NCBI RefSeq assembly: GCF_900176035.1
Contig: NZ_FWWT01000013.1
Span: forward strand, 107,781-171,780
Origin: Desulfonispora thiosulfatigenes DSM 11270
Lineage (GTDB): Bacteria; Bacillota; Peptococcia; Peptococcales; Desulfonisporaceae
Length of the DNA: 64,000 nt
Reading direction: 5' to 3'
The notes under the pieces are model-generated. The model searched no databases. It was not told the origin of the DNA and saw only the letters and a list, made by a program, of their open reading frames with translations. Positions within the stretch are counted from its first letter, which is position 1; every line of letters begins with the position of its first letter. Both the position numbers and the translations under genes were made by a program. This document shows, one piece after another, positions 55,870-64,000 of the stretch.

Positions 55870-58857
55870 TTATAAATTTATGTTCATTATTTGCCCAAAA
55901 TATTCTTGATTGTCCTTAATTACCTTTTCATTACCTACAATACAGTGATAATCATCTTCTAAAACCTTTTTAAGTAGAGGTACTAACTCCCGGATTTTTT
56001 TCTCGTTTGTATCCAATATTTGTTTTCTATTTTCTTGTACATCTTTATAACTACAATTAACTAAATGATTCATAGCCGAAAGCCTAGACTGTTCATAGGG
56101 ACTAAGTGGTCTATCTAAATCACTTATTGCGCCAATAATATACTTATTTATCTCATTATCAGTAACTTTAAAACCTTCTATAAATTTAGGTAATTCTTTA
56201 AATACCTCTAAGGTTTTGCTTAAATTTGGATCTCGATAGGAAAAGAGAATAAAGTCTCCCGTACTACTAAAACTAGCCCTTGCTCCATATGCTCCCCCCT
56301 GCATCCTCACTCGATTCCATAAATACTCTGTATCAATGATATTTTCTAAAACCTTCATGCTACCATGATATTCATAACCTAGATTTTTAAAATTATTCCC
56401 TTGTATGACATGTTGTACTTGTACAGGGCTAATGATTCCCTCATTTTTTTTCACCATCTTAAACTTAAACAAGTTAGCTTTTGTTTGTTTATTATTAAGG
56501 CTCTTTAAATAATCAGGTAAAGTATCGCTCACACTTTTATATTTATCTTTATCACAAGTAATGCTTATAAGTAATCCTTGCTTGTTAAAAATCAGCTTAC
56601 TTACTTCTTGTAAATTAGCCCTAATTTCGTTTTCCCTTGTAGATAATCCCTCAGCTGTTTGCGTAATAAAGTGATTAAAGCTAAGTCCTCCAAGCTCATT
56701 ATACGCTTCGCCTGGGTTAAAATATGATAAACAACGTTTAATAGCTAACCTTTCACCACTTTCAAGGGCTAGATTTTGACTTGTTAATTTTACTTTTTTA
56801 ATCTCTGTCGCTAAATTTTTAGTTTCCTTAAAATTACTCGTACCTATTTCAGATAAAATCTTAAAAACCTCAGGCAAATTACTTTCTAATACTTTTGCCG
56901 AGATGATAAATTTAGGATAAAAGACATTCTTATCCTTATAATCTGTAAAAGCCCGAACTTCACAACCAATTCCTCCTGTATGCATTTTTATCTTCTCTTT
57001 TAATTCTTCCTGGCTTAAACCTTTTGTATCTACCTTTCCTAAAAGCTGGGCTAGTAAATAAAGATAGGAAATTTTCTCTTGAGGTACTTTACTAGCATCA
57101 AAGTAAAAATCTAAATAAACTAATTCTCCTGTTTCAAAAGGATGATGTAAGACATTGGTTTCTTCTATACTTTTTTTTAACATTTCTGGTTTTTGCGGAG
57201 TTCTAATATCTCGTAGAGAGATTTTAGGTATTTTGGCTACTGTTTCTTTTTCATCTGGCTTTACTTGCCAGGATTTTAGCTTTTCATTTAAATTTAGGAT
57301 TTCATCTACATCAGCTTCTGATAGACTTTCTGTAATCTTTGTTAACCTTTCTGCTACTTTTATCTTGTTTTTATCTAAAAGATAAGGGTCAGGTTTAACG
57401 ATAACCTGAGATTGATGCTTATTTTCTAATAAATAAGTTTTAATTAAATTTTCAAAATACTTATTAGGTATTTCTGATTTTATTTTTTCTAAAGTTTCTT
57501 CATATTCTAAAAATAGGCTGGGGTCATGATCATATAACCAGCTACTCATTACCTTCATATTATAGTTAATTCCTCGACCAGCATTTAAACTCTCTTCACG
57601 CAATGAAATTTCCACTTGATTAATTGCACTTTTAATTAATTCCGGCTCTATACCTTCGTCTACCATTTTAGTTAAACTACTTTCTACGATTCTTTCAAAT
57701 CTCTGTTGATCATATTCCTTTGCATTTTCTACAACTATTCCTAATATGGGTTGCTGAATACTTGGTTCATAAAAAGATGATATATTTTCCCCAATATCTG
57801 CAAAGTTTAAAGCTTCTTTTAATGGAGAAGAATTGTTATCGAGTACTAAATTTAAAATTTGAAAGGCCCAGGTTAATTCTTGATTCTGATTTTCGCCTAA
57901 AACATAATTTCGACTTATATATGTTTTATTATCTGTACTTTCACCCTTATTACTTGGATAACTGCCTATAAAATATTTTTTTTCTGTAAATGTTGGTTCA
58001 AGTGGAATTTTAGAAGCTATTTTCTTTTGGGAAAAATTACGTAAATATTCTTTGTTTAAGTATCTTAATGTTTGACTAAGGTTTAAATCCCCGTATAAAT
58101 AAATAAAACTATTAGAAGGATGATAATATTTTTGATGATATTCTAAAAATTCCTTACTACTTAAATTTGGAATTGCTAAAGGATCACCCCCTGAGTCCTT
58201 TGAGTAAACTGTATTTGGAAAAAGTGAATTTAAAATATTACGTAATAAATAATTAGAGGGCGTTGAATAAACTCCTTGCATTTCGTTATAAACAACACCT
58301 TGATAATTTAAAATACTCTTTTCATCCTTTAACTCATAATGCCATCCCTCTTGCCTAAAAACCTCAGGATTTTGATAAAAATTAGGGTAAAAAACAGCAT
58401 CTAAATAAACATCCATTAAATTTCTTAGTTCCTTTTCATTTACACTAGCACATGGATACATCGTGTAATCAGGGGCAGTTGCAGCATTTAAATAAGTATT
58501 TAAAGACCCTTTATTTAACTCTACAAAAGGATCTTTTAAAGGATATTTACGTGAACCACAAAATACACTATGCTCGATAATATGTGCTACCCCTGTATTA
58601 TCAGTAGGTGGTGTGCGAAAGTTTATAGAAAAAACTTTATTTTCATCATCATTATCAATATGTATTAGCCTTGCCCCTGTTTTTTTGTGCTTAAATATTT
58701 TTACATTAGAGTTTATTTCGGAAATTGTTTTTTCTTCAATAAGCCTAAATCCATACTTATTAATCTTAAAATACTGAACACCTTGATATACAAGAAAAGC
58801 TATTAATACAATAGTAACAGCTAATATAACCTTGCGGTTTAAGACATATAGTTTCAT
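55870..58857 (-). CDS. M16C family zinc metallopeptidase with N-terminal membrane anchor
   Basis: A protein of about 995 residues resembling the presequence protease (PreP/Cym1) branch of M16 peptidases. The inverted zinc motif HIIEH is in TGVAHIIEHSVFCGSRKYPL, and the downstream Glu region is FRQEGWHYELKDEK. The second, inactive half-lobe follows (residues about 500-1000), with the C-terminal RMQGGAYGARASFS. Residues 10-28 form a hydrophobic helix (VILAVTIVLIAFLVYQG), so this enzyme is probably anchored outside the membrane; most bacterial relatives are soluble. The start is ATG 58857 behind GAGGGTG. It may degrade peptides or signal-peptide remnants. Confidence 0.87.
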   Translation of the reverse strand: MKLYVLNRKVILAVTIVLIAFLVYQGVQYFKINKYGFRLIEEKTISEINSNVKIFKHKKTGARLIHIDNDDENKVFSINFRTPPTDNTGVAHIIEHSVFCGSRKYPLKDPFVELNKGSLNTYLNAATAPDYTMYPCASVNEKELRNLMDVYLDAVFYPNFYQNPEVFRQEGWHYELKDEKSILNYQGVVYNEMQGVYSTPSNYLLRNILNSLFPNTVYSKDSGGDPLAIPNLSSKEFLEYHQKYYHPSNSFIYLYGDLNLSQTLRYLNKEYLRNFSQKKIASKIPLEPTFTEKKYFIGSYPSNKGESTDNKTYISRNYVLGENQNQELTWAFQILNLVLDNNSSPLKEALNFADIGENISSFYEPSIQQPILGIVVENAKEYDQQRFERIVESSLTKMVDEGIEPELIKSAINQVEISLREESLNAGRGINYNMKVMSSWLYDHDPSLFLEYEETLEKIKSEIPNKYFENLIKTYLLENKHQSQVIVKPDPYLLDKNKIKVAERLTKITESLSEADVDEILNLNEKLKSWQVKPDEKETVAKIPKISLRDIRTPQKPEMLKKSIEETNVLHHPFETGELVYLDFYFDASKVPQEKISYLYLLAQLLGKVDTKGLSQEELKEKIKMHTGGIGCEVRAFTDYKDKNVFYPKFIISAKVLESNLPEVFKILSEIGTSNFKETKNLATEIKKVKLTSQNLALESGERLAIKRCLSYFNPGEAYNELGGLSFNHFITQTAEGLSTRENEIRANLQEVSKLIFNKQGLLISITCDKDKYKSVSDTLPDYLKSLNNKQTKANLFKFKMVKKNEGIISPVQVQHVIQGNNFKNLGYEYHGSMKVLENIIDTEYLWNRVRMQGGAYGARASFSSTGDFILFSYRDPNLSKTLEVFKELPKFIEGFKVTDNEINKYIIGAISDLDRPLSPYEQSRLSAMNHLVNCSYKDVQENRKQILDTNEKKIRELVPLLKKVLEDDYHCIVGNEKVIKDNQEYFGQIMNINL

Positions 58858-58950
58858 TACACACCCTCTTTTTTTATTCTCCTTATATTTTATATGCAAA
58901 ATTTTGAAAAATATTAATTGTATTATTCAGTAATAATGTAGCCTGATCAT

Positions 58951-59007
58951 AAAAAAACTCCTCTCATAGTAAAACAGTCTTATTTTCACTGTCTACTATA
59001 AGAGGAG
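58951..59007 (-). terminator. Terminator of the dehydratase activase gene
   Basis: CTCCTCT pairs with AGAGGAG, with inner TAGTA/TACTA and ACAGT/ACTGT pairs, and seven T residues follow on the minus strand. Confidence 0.88.
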
Positions 59008-59019
59008 CATATAATATTT

Positions 59020-62000
59020 TTAGCTATAATTTTCTGTTGATGCAATTTCTTTTAAAGTTGTACTTATTTCTTCATGTGCTTTATTTTCTGCTGCTAACTT
59101 TTTAAAGGCTACGCTAAGCATTAATTTTATACGATTTAATTGATTAACTTCGCTCGCCCCAGGATCATAATCGATAGGAGAAATATTAGCCTTAGGGTAA
59201 TGCCTTTTAATTTCTGAAATCATCCCTTTACCAGTGATATGATTTGGCAAACACGCAAAAGGCTGCACGCACACTACATTTTCTACTCCACTTTCGATTA
59301 ATTCAATCATTTCAGCTGTTAAAAACCAACCTTCTCCTGTTTGATTACCTAAAGAAATAATGGGCTCTGCTTTTTTTGCTAGTTCATATATCTTAATTGG
59401 AGGACTAAAAGATTTACTTTCACTTAATGCCTTTTTCATTTCTCTCCGATAAAATTCAATAACATTAATCGCTAGTTTTCCTAATAAATTTCCTTTGAAG
59501 CTACCAGATAATTTATCATATTTATAAACAGAATCAAAGGCAGAATATAATAAAAAGTCCGTTAAATCTGGCATTACAACTTCAGCCCCCTCTTCTTCTA
59601 AATGAAGGGCAATATTATTATTTGCAAAAGGATGAAACTTTACTAAGATTTCGCCAACTACTCCTATTTTAGGTTTCTTAATATTATTGATTTCTAAATT
59701 ATCAAAGTCCTGGACAATTTTATACATATTAGCTTCAAATTCCTTAAACCTGCCTCTGACGACAGCCCTTTTACAAATTTCTACCCACTTATCATAAAGT
59801 AGATTAGTACTTCCTACTATTTTCTCATAAGGTCGTACAGCAAAAACCAGACGCATTAATAAATCTCCGTATAATAATGCCATACAACCTTTATGGAATA
59901 ATTTATATGTCCATTTAAAACCAGGGTTTTTTTCTAATCCTCCTGAATTAATGGAGATAACAGGTATTTCTCCTAACTCTGCATCTTTAAGAGCCTTTCG
60001 GATAAAGGCAATATAATTAGTTGCCCTACATCCTCCACCTGTTTGACTAATCATGACTGATGTTTTAGTTAAATCATATTTTCCAGATTTTAAAGCTTTC
60101 ATTATTTGCCCTACAACAATAATCGAAGGATAGCAAGCATCATTATTGACATACATCAACCCTTCATTGATATCCTGTTGCTCAACTTCCGGCAAAATTT
60201 CTATTTTATAACCTTCAGAATTAAATGCAGGCTCTAAAAATTGAAAATGTATAGGTGACATTTCCGGTACTAATATTGTATGATTTTTTTTCATTTCTTC
60301 TGTAAACACTTTTCGTGGTGTTAAATCATAAAGTTTCCTAGGCTCAAATTTTATAGCATCCCGTTCATTCATTGCCGCTAATAAAGAACGAAGTCTAATT
60401 CGGACAGCTCCTAGATTATTAATTTCATCAATTTTTAATACTGTAAATATTTTGCCAAAACGCTCTAAAATTTCTTGAACTTGATCAGTTGTAACTGCAT
60501 CTAGACCACAACCAAAGGAATTTAATTGAATTAATTCGATATTCTTTTCCTTTGCGACAAAACTAGCTGCCCTATATAATCTTGAATGATATACCCATTG
60601 ATCGACAACACGTAAGGGTCTCTCTATATCACCTAAATGAGCTACGGAATCCTCAGTTAAGACAGCAAGGCCAAATGAAGCTATTAAATCATCTATCCCA
60701 TGATTAATTTCCGGATCAATATGATATGGCCTACCTGCTAAAACAATTGCTTTGGTACCGTTTTCTTGCAACTGTTTAACTACTTCCAAACCTTTATCTT
60801 TAATTTTTTGCTGAAAATTTTCTAATTCTTGATACGCCTTTTTTACTGCTTGATCTATTTCCCTTTTAGGGATCTGAAAACTCTTTAATTCTTCAGTCAA
60901 TCTTTTACTTAATCTTTTTTCATTATCAAGTGGTAGAAACGGATAGATAAAATTAATATCTTCTTTACGGATTTCATCCATATTGGCCTTTATTACTTCT
61001 GGGTAAGAAGTAACAACAGGACAATTGAAATTATTATCTGCTTCTATCTCTTCTTTTATCTCCAAGGGGATACATGGATAGAATATATTTTTAATGCCTT
61101 TATTTAATAAACTAACTATATGTCCGTTTGTGATTTTTGCTGGATAACATAAAGACTCCGAAGGGATAGTCTCCATTCCTAGTTCATATACCTTTCTAGT
61201 GGATCTATCTGATAAGACAACTCTAAATTTAAGTGCTGTAAAAAAGGTATGCCAAAACGGATAATTTTCATACATATTTAAGACACGGGGTATTCCAATT
61301 TCCCCCCTAGTAGCCTCACCTTTAGTAAGACTTTTATATTTAAATAGTTCGTTATATTTAAACTTAAATAAATTAGGAACACTAGAAGCCTTCGTTAATT
61401 TTCCTACTCCCTTTTCGCAGCGATTACCTGAGATAAATTCTCTATTATCTGAAAATCTATTAATAGTTAATAAGCAATTATTTCCACACTCCCTACATCT
61501 ATCTAAAGATACATCCATGGTGAAATTATCTAATTCAGTAAGTCCTAATAAACTAGATTTATGGTCTTCCTCATATCTTTCTTTAGCAATTAAAGCACTC
61601 CCATAGGCTCCCATTATTCCTGCAATATCTGGCCTGATAACATTTTTACCTATAGTTAGCTCAAAACTTCTCAGCACTGCATCATTGTAAAATGTTCCAC
61701 CTTGCACAACGATATTATTTCCTAATTGATCATAATTAGTAACCTTAATTACCTTAAAAAGAGCATTTTTAATAACTGAATAAGCAATCCCCGCTGAAAT
61801 ATCACCAACTTCGGCTCCATCCTTTTGTGCTTGCTTTACTTTAGAATTCATAAAGACTGTGCACCTAGTTCCTAGATCAACCGGCTTTTCTGCAAAGATA
61901 CCCTTTTTCGGAAACACCTTAGTATCAATATTTAAGGAATGGGCAAATGTCTCAATAAAAGACCCACACCCTGATGAACAAGCTTCATTAAGCATAATAC

Positions 62001-63309
62001 TATCGATGACACCATTTTTAACATACATACATTTCATATCTTGCCCACCAATGTCTAAAATAAAGTCAACATCAGGGGAGAAAAATTTAGCTGCCTTATA
62101 ATGGGCAACTGTTTCAATTTCTCCTATATCAATTTTTAAAGCTGTTTTTAATAACGATTCTCCATATCCAGTTACAGCTGAATTAACTATTTTTATATCT
62201 TCAGGTATAATATTATAAATTTCTTTTAATGCCCTTATTACTGACTGAAGGGGGCTCCCTCCATTACTACCATAATAAGAATAAACTAAATTTCCTAAAT
62301 CATCGATCAATGCTAATTTGGTAGTTGTAGAACCTGCATCAATTCCTAAAAAGCATTTACCCTTTATATCCTTTAAACTAATTCTATTTACTTTAGTCCG
62401 ATTATGACGAGTAAGAAAATCTTCGTAATCTTTATTATCTATAAAAAGTGGGGTTAGTATATTCTTTTCTTCAATATCGTATTTATCTAAATTTATTAAT
62501 CCATCATAAATTGTCTTTAAAAAACATGGTTCATTCTTCTTAGAAGCTAATGCTGCTCCTATGGCTACAAAATACTGTGAATTTTCTGGGAAAATAATAT
62601 TTTCTTGTTTTAAATTTAAGGTTTCAATAAATCGCTCTCGTAATTCAGATAGAAAATATAAAGGACCACCTAAAAAGGCAACATTCCCTTTGATAGGCAT
62701 ACCACAAGCTAAACCACTAATAATTTGATTAACAACAGCTTGTAATATAGAGGCTGCTAAATCTTCCCTTGATGCTCCTTCATTTAATAGTGGTTGAATA
62801 TCAGTTTTCGCAAAAACTCCACAACGAGAAGCTATAGGATAAATCACTTTATAATTTTTAGCTAATTCATTTAATCCTAAAGCATCTGTTTTTAATAGAG
62901 TAGACATTTGATCTATAAATGCTCCTGTACCACCAGCACAAGTTCCATTCATTCGCTGCTCTACATTATCACCTAAATATGTTATTTTAGCATCTTCTCC
63001 CCCAAGTTCGATTGCAACATCTGTTTTGGGAATAATCTTTTCTATTGCTTCCGTACAAGCAATAACTTCTTGAATGAAATCAATATTCAGTTTTTTTGCT
63101 ACATAAAACCCTCCAGAACCGGTTACATTGATAGTTACCTTTTGCCCTTTAAAAAGAGGATATACTTCTTCAAAAGCTTGTTTAACAGTAGTCTTAATGT
63201 CTGAATAGTGCCTTTTATACTTACTATAGATTAATTGATTATTATTTAATACGGCAATCTTAATGGTGGTTGAACCAATATCTAGCCCCATATGCAACAA
63301 TTTCTTCAT
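59020..63309 (-). CDS. Giant acyl-CoA dehydratase activase-related protein (double ASKHA plus HgdB-like)
   Basis: A 1429-residue cytoplasmic fusion. Two BcrAD/BadFG-type ATPase modules come first. The first has [17 protein letters not shown] and [14 protein letters not shown]; the second, near residues 320-580, has [18 protein letters not shown] and [14 protein letters not shown]. In HgdC-type activases these cysteines bind the [4Fe-4S] cluster. Next is a DUF2229-like part ([16 protein letters not shown]), then a region like the 2-hydroxyacyl-CoA dehydratase subunit ([20 protein letters not shown] and [16 protein letters not shown]). It probably couples ATP hydrolysis to low-potential electron transfer. 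The substrate is unknown, and no separate dehydratase subunits are in the window. Confidence 0.9.
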   Translation of the reverse strand: MKKLLHMGLDIGSTTIKIAVLNNNQLIYSKYKRHYSDIKTTVKQAFEEVYPLFKGQKVTINVTGSGGFYVAKKLNIDFIQEVIACTEAIEKIIPKTDVAIELGGEDAKITYLGDNVEQRMNGTCAGGTGAFIDQMSTLLKTDALGLNELAKNYKVIYPIASRCGVFAKTDIQPLLNEGASREDLAASILQAVVNQIISGLACGMPIKGNVAFLGGPLYFLSELRERFIETLNLKQENIIFPENSQYFVAIGAALASKKNEPCFLKTIYDGLINLDKYDIEEKNILTPLFIDNKDYEDFLTRHNRTKVNRISLKDIKGKCFLGIDAGSTTTKLALIDDLGNLVYSYYGSNGGSPLQSVIRALKEIYNIIPEDIKIVNSAVTGYGESLLKTALKIDIGEIETVAHYKAAKFFSPDVDFILDIGGQDMKCMYVKNGVIDSIMLNEACSSGCGSFIETFAHSLNIDTKVFPKKGIFAEKPVDLGTRCTVFMNSKVKQAQKDGAEVGDISAGIAYSVIKNALFKVIKVTNYDQLGNNIVVQGGTFYNDAVLRSFELTIGKNVIRPDIAGIMGAYGSALIAKERYEEDHKSSLLGLTELDNFTMDVSLDRCRECGNNCLLTINRFSDNREFISGNRCEKGVGKLTKASSVPNLFKFKYNELFKYKSLTKGEATRGEIGIPRVLNMYENYPFWHTFFTALKFRVVLSDRSTRKVYELGMETIPSESLCYPAKITNGHIVSLLNKGIKNIFYPCIPLEIKEEIEADNNFNCPVVTSYPEVIKANMDEIRKEDINFIYPFLPLDNEKRLSKRLTEELKSFQIPKREIDQAVKKAYQELENFQQKIKDKGLEVVKQLQENGTKAIVLAGRPYHIDPEINHGIDDLIASFGLAVLTEDSVAHLGDIERPLRVVDQWVYHSRLYRAASFVAKEKNIELIQLNSFGCGLDAVTTDQVQEILERFGKIFTVLKIDEINNLGAVRIRLRSLLAAMNERDAIKFEPRKLYDLTPRKVFTEEMKKNHTILVPEMSPIHFQFLEPAFNSEGYKIEILPEVEQQDINEGLMYVNNDACYPSIIVVGQIMKALKSGKYDLTKTSVMISQTGGGCRATNYIAFIRKALKDAELGEIPVISINSGGLEKNPGFKWTYKLFHKGCMALLYGDLLMRLVFAVRPYEKIVGSTNLLYDKWVEICKRAVVRGRFKEFEANMYKIVQDFDNLEINNIKKPKIGVVGEILVKFHPFANNNIALHLEEEGAEVVMPDLTDFLLYSAFDSVYKYDKLSGSFKGNLLGKLAINVIEFYRREMKKALSESKSFSPPIKIYELAKKAEPIISLGNQTGEGWFLTAEMIELIESGVENVVCVQPFACLPNHITGKGMISEIKRHYPKANISPIDYDPGASEVNQLNRIKLMLSVAFKKLAAENKAHEEISTTLKEIASTENYS

Positions 63310-63362
63310 CTCCCCAATTCATCACATAAGCTAAGGACATAAATAAAACATTATAAACAAAT

Positions 63363-63417
63363 TAATACTACTTAATTAAAATAAACAAACTAAATAATAC
63401 TACTTAATTAAAATAAA
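63363..63417. repeat. 23-bp direct repeat upstream of the activase gene
   Basis: Two identical 23-bp copies (63363-63385 and 63395-63417; each contains TAATACTACTTAATTAA) are offset by 32 bp, about 55-110 bp upstream of the start at 63309. The inner TTAATTAA is palindromic. They may be operators or a local duplication. Confidence 0.85.
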
Positions 63418-63520
63418 TTTGCAGTTTAAAGTCAAGTGGTACTTTTATTATGGTTAATAAACTATTCCATACTAATAATATGTAATTAAAATATTACTAT
63501 ACATTATATGTTTCTTTATA

Positions 63521-63543
63521 AAAAAAACACCCTTAAGGTGTTA
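63521..63543 (-). terminator. Terminator of the rRNA operon
   Basis: AACACC and GGTGTT form a short stem, followed on the minus strand by a run of T residues, just after tRNA-Asn. Confidence 0.8.
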
Positions 63544-63556
63544 TTTAACATATAAA

Positions 63557-63631
63557 TGGCTCCTCGAGCTGGGCTCGAACCAGCAACCCCCTGGTTAACA
63601 GCCAGGTGCTCTACCATTGAGCTATCGAGGA
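63557..63631 (-). tRNA. tRNA-Asn (anticodon GTT)
   Basis: A 75-nt tRNA with encoded CCA. The acceptor TCCTCGA pairs with TCGAGGA, the D-loop is ATGGTAGAGC, the anticodon loop CTGTTAA gives GTT, and the T-loop is GGTTCGAGCC. It is the last gene of the rRNA operon. Confidence 0.97.
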
Positions 63632-63644
63632 ACAATAGGAAAAA

Positions 63645-63760
63645 TCCCGGCGACGACCTACTCTCCCAGGACCTCTGGTCCAAGTACCATCAGCGCTGGA
63701 GGACTTAACTACCGTGTTCGAAATGGTAACGGGTGTGACCCCTCCGCTATTATCACCGAG
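63645..63760 (-). rRNA. rrf: 5S ribosomal RNA
   Basis: About 116 nt. The minus strand contains GGAGGGGTCACACCCGTTAC, CATTTCGAACACGGTAGTTA and GTCCTCCAGCGCTGATGGTA, all typical of 5S rRNA, with complementary ends (TCCCGGCG and CGGTGA regions). Confidence 0.95.
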
Positions 63761-63830
63761 AAAATATGTAATTGTTGAGTAGCATTTGCTCTCTCAAAAC
63801 TACACAGTGAAGATTTTCGTCTTTATTTAG

Positions 63831-64000
<170 letters not shown>

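Overview
The window looks like a chromosome segment of a low-GC, anaerobic, Gram-positive bacterium of the class Clostridia. The evidence is AT-rich DNA, Bacillus/Clostridia-type large SRP RNA with an Alu domain, a hybrid cluster protein (hcp), a CX4C rubredoxin, oxygen-sensitive radical-SAM ThiH and BioB, and a 1429-residue fused acyl-CoA dehydratase activase. Gene starts have strong purine-rich ribosome binding sites. Many transporters are of sodium-coupled families (NSS, BCCT, two AGCS), which hints at sodium-based energetics; that is inference. I saw no prophage, transposase or CRISPR array.

Layout. 1-5.4 kb holds signalling genes: a cut-off membrane protein, an EAL-HDOD protein, a PAS histidine kinase broken by an in-frame TAG, a response regulator with TPR repeats, and a chemoreceptor. 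5.8-10.5 kb holds ctc/L25, a DUF3231 gene, the dnaX-ybaB-recR recombination/replication cluster (dnaX frame broken at an A7 tract), SRP RNA and a rubredoxin. 10.8-13.3 kb holds DUF2164, bioB-bioY behind a BirA-type operator, and OsmC. 13.6-18.4 kb holds tRNA-Ser, a K+ channel with RCK domains, and an operon of a split ECF sigma factor, anti-sigma factor and ABC exporter. 18.5-27.8 kb holds DUF1002, BrkB, nitroreductase, an NSS transporter, a Cys-rich protein, lysA, a membrane protein, a thioredoxin-like protein and an ABC-F ATPase. 27.8-40.8 kb holds a chemoreceptor under a c-di-GMP-I riboswitch, a second ABC-F protein, recQ, hcp, a frameshifted chemoreceptor, a BCCT carrier and a parvulin. 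40.8-53.1 kb holds a DUF815 AAA protein, metA and metY behind a SAM-I riboswitch, two AGCS symporters, a CHAP hydrolase, and thiSFGHE behind a TPP riboswitch. 53.3-63.3 kb holds a small H-type lectin, a chemoreceptor, a membrane-anchored M16C peptidase and the giant dehydratase activase. The right edge is the 3' end of a minus-strand rRNA operon (23S, 5S, tRNA-Asn).

How the genes work together. Methionine synthesis appears to run by the O-acetylhomoserine route: MetA carries the Glu associated with acetyl-CoA use and MetY would add sulfide, with SAM feedback through the riboswitch. The thiazole branch of thiamine synthesis is one TPP-controlled operon. Biotin synthesis and uptake share a BirA operator. 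Cyclic di-GMP signalling links the EAL-HDOD gene and the riboswitch-controlled chemoreceptor.

The most notable pattern is four interrupted reading frames in genes that otherwise look conserved: an amber codon in the kinase, an A7 frame break in dnaX, a break at A_AAA_AAC between regions 2 and 4 of an ECF sigma factor, and a frame break in a chemoreceptor. A8 tracts in recQ and the M16C gene are intact, so general homopolymer error is not an automatic explanation. Two unassigned structured elements (metY-metA gap; downstream of ctc) also deserve attention.
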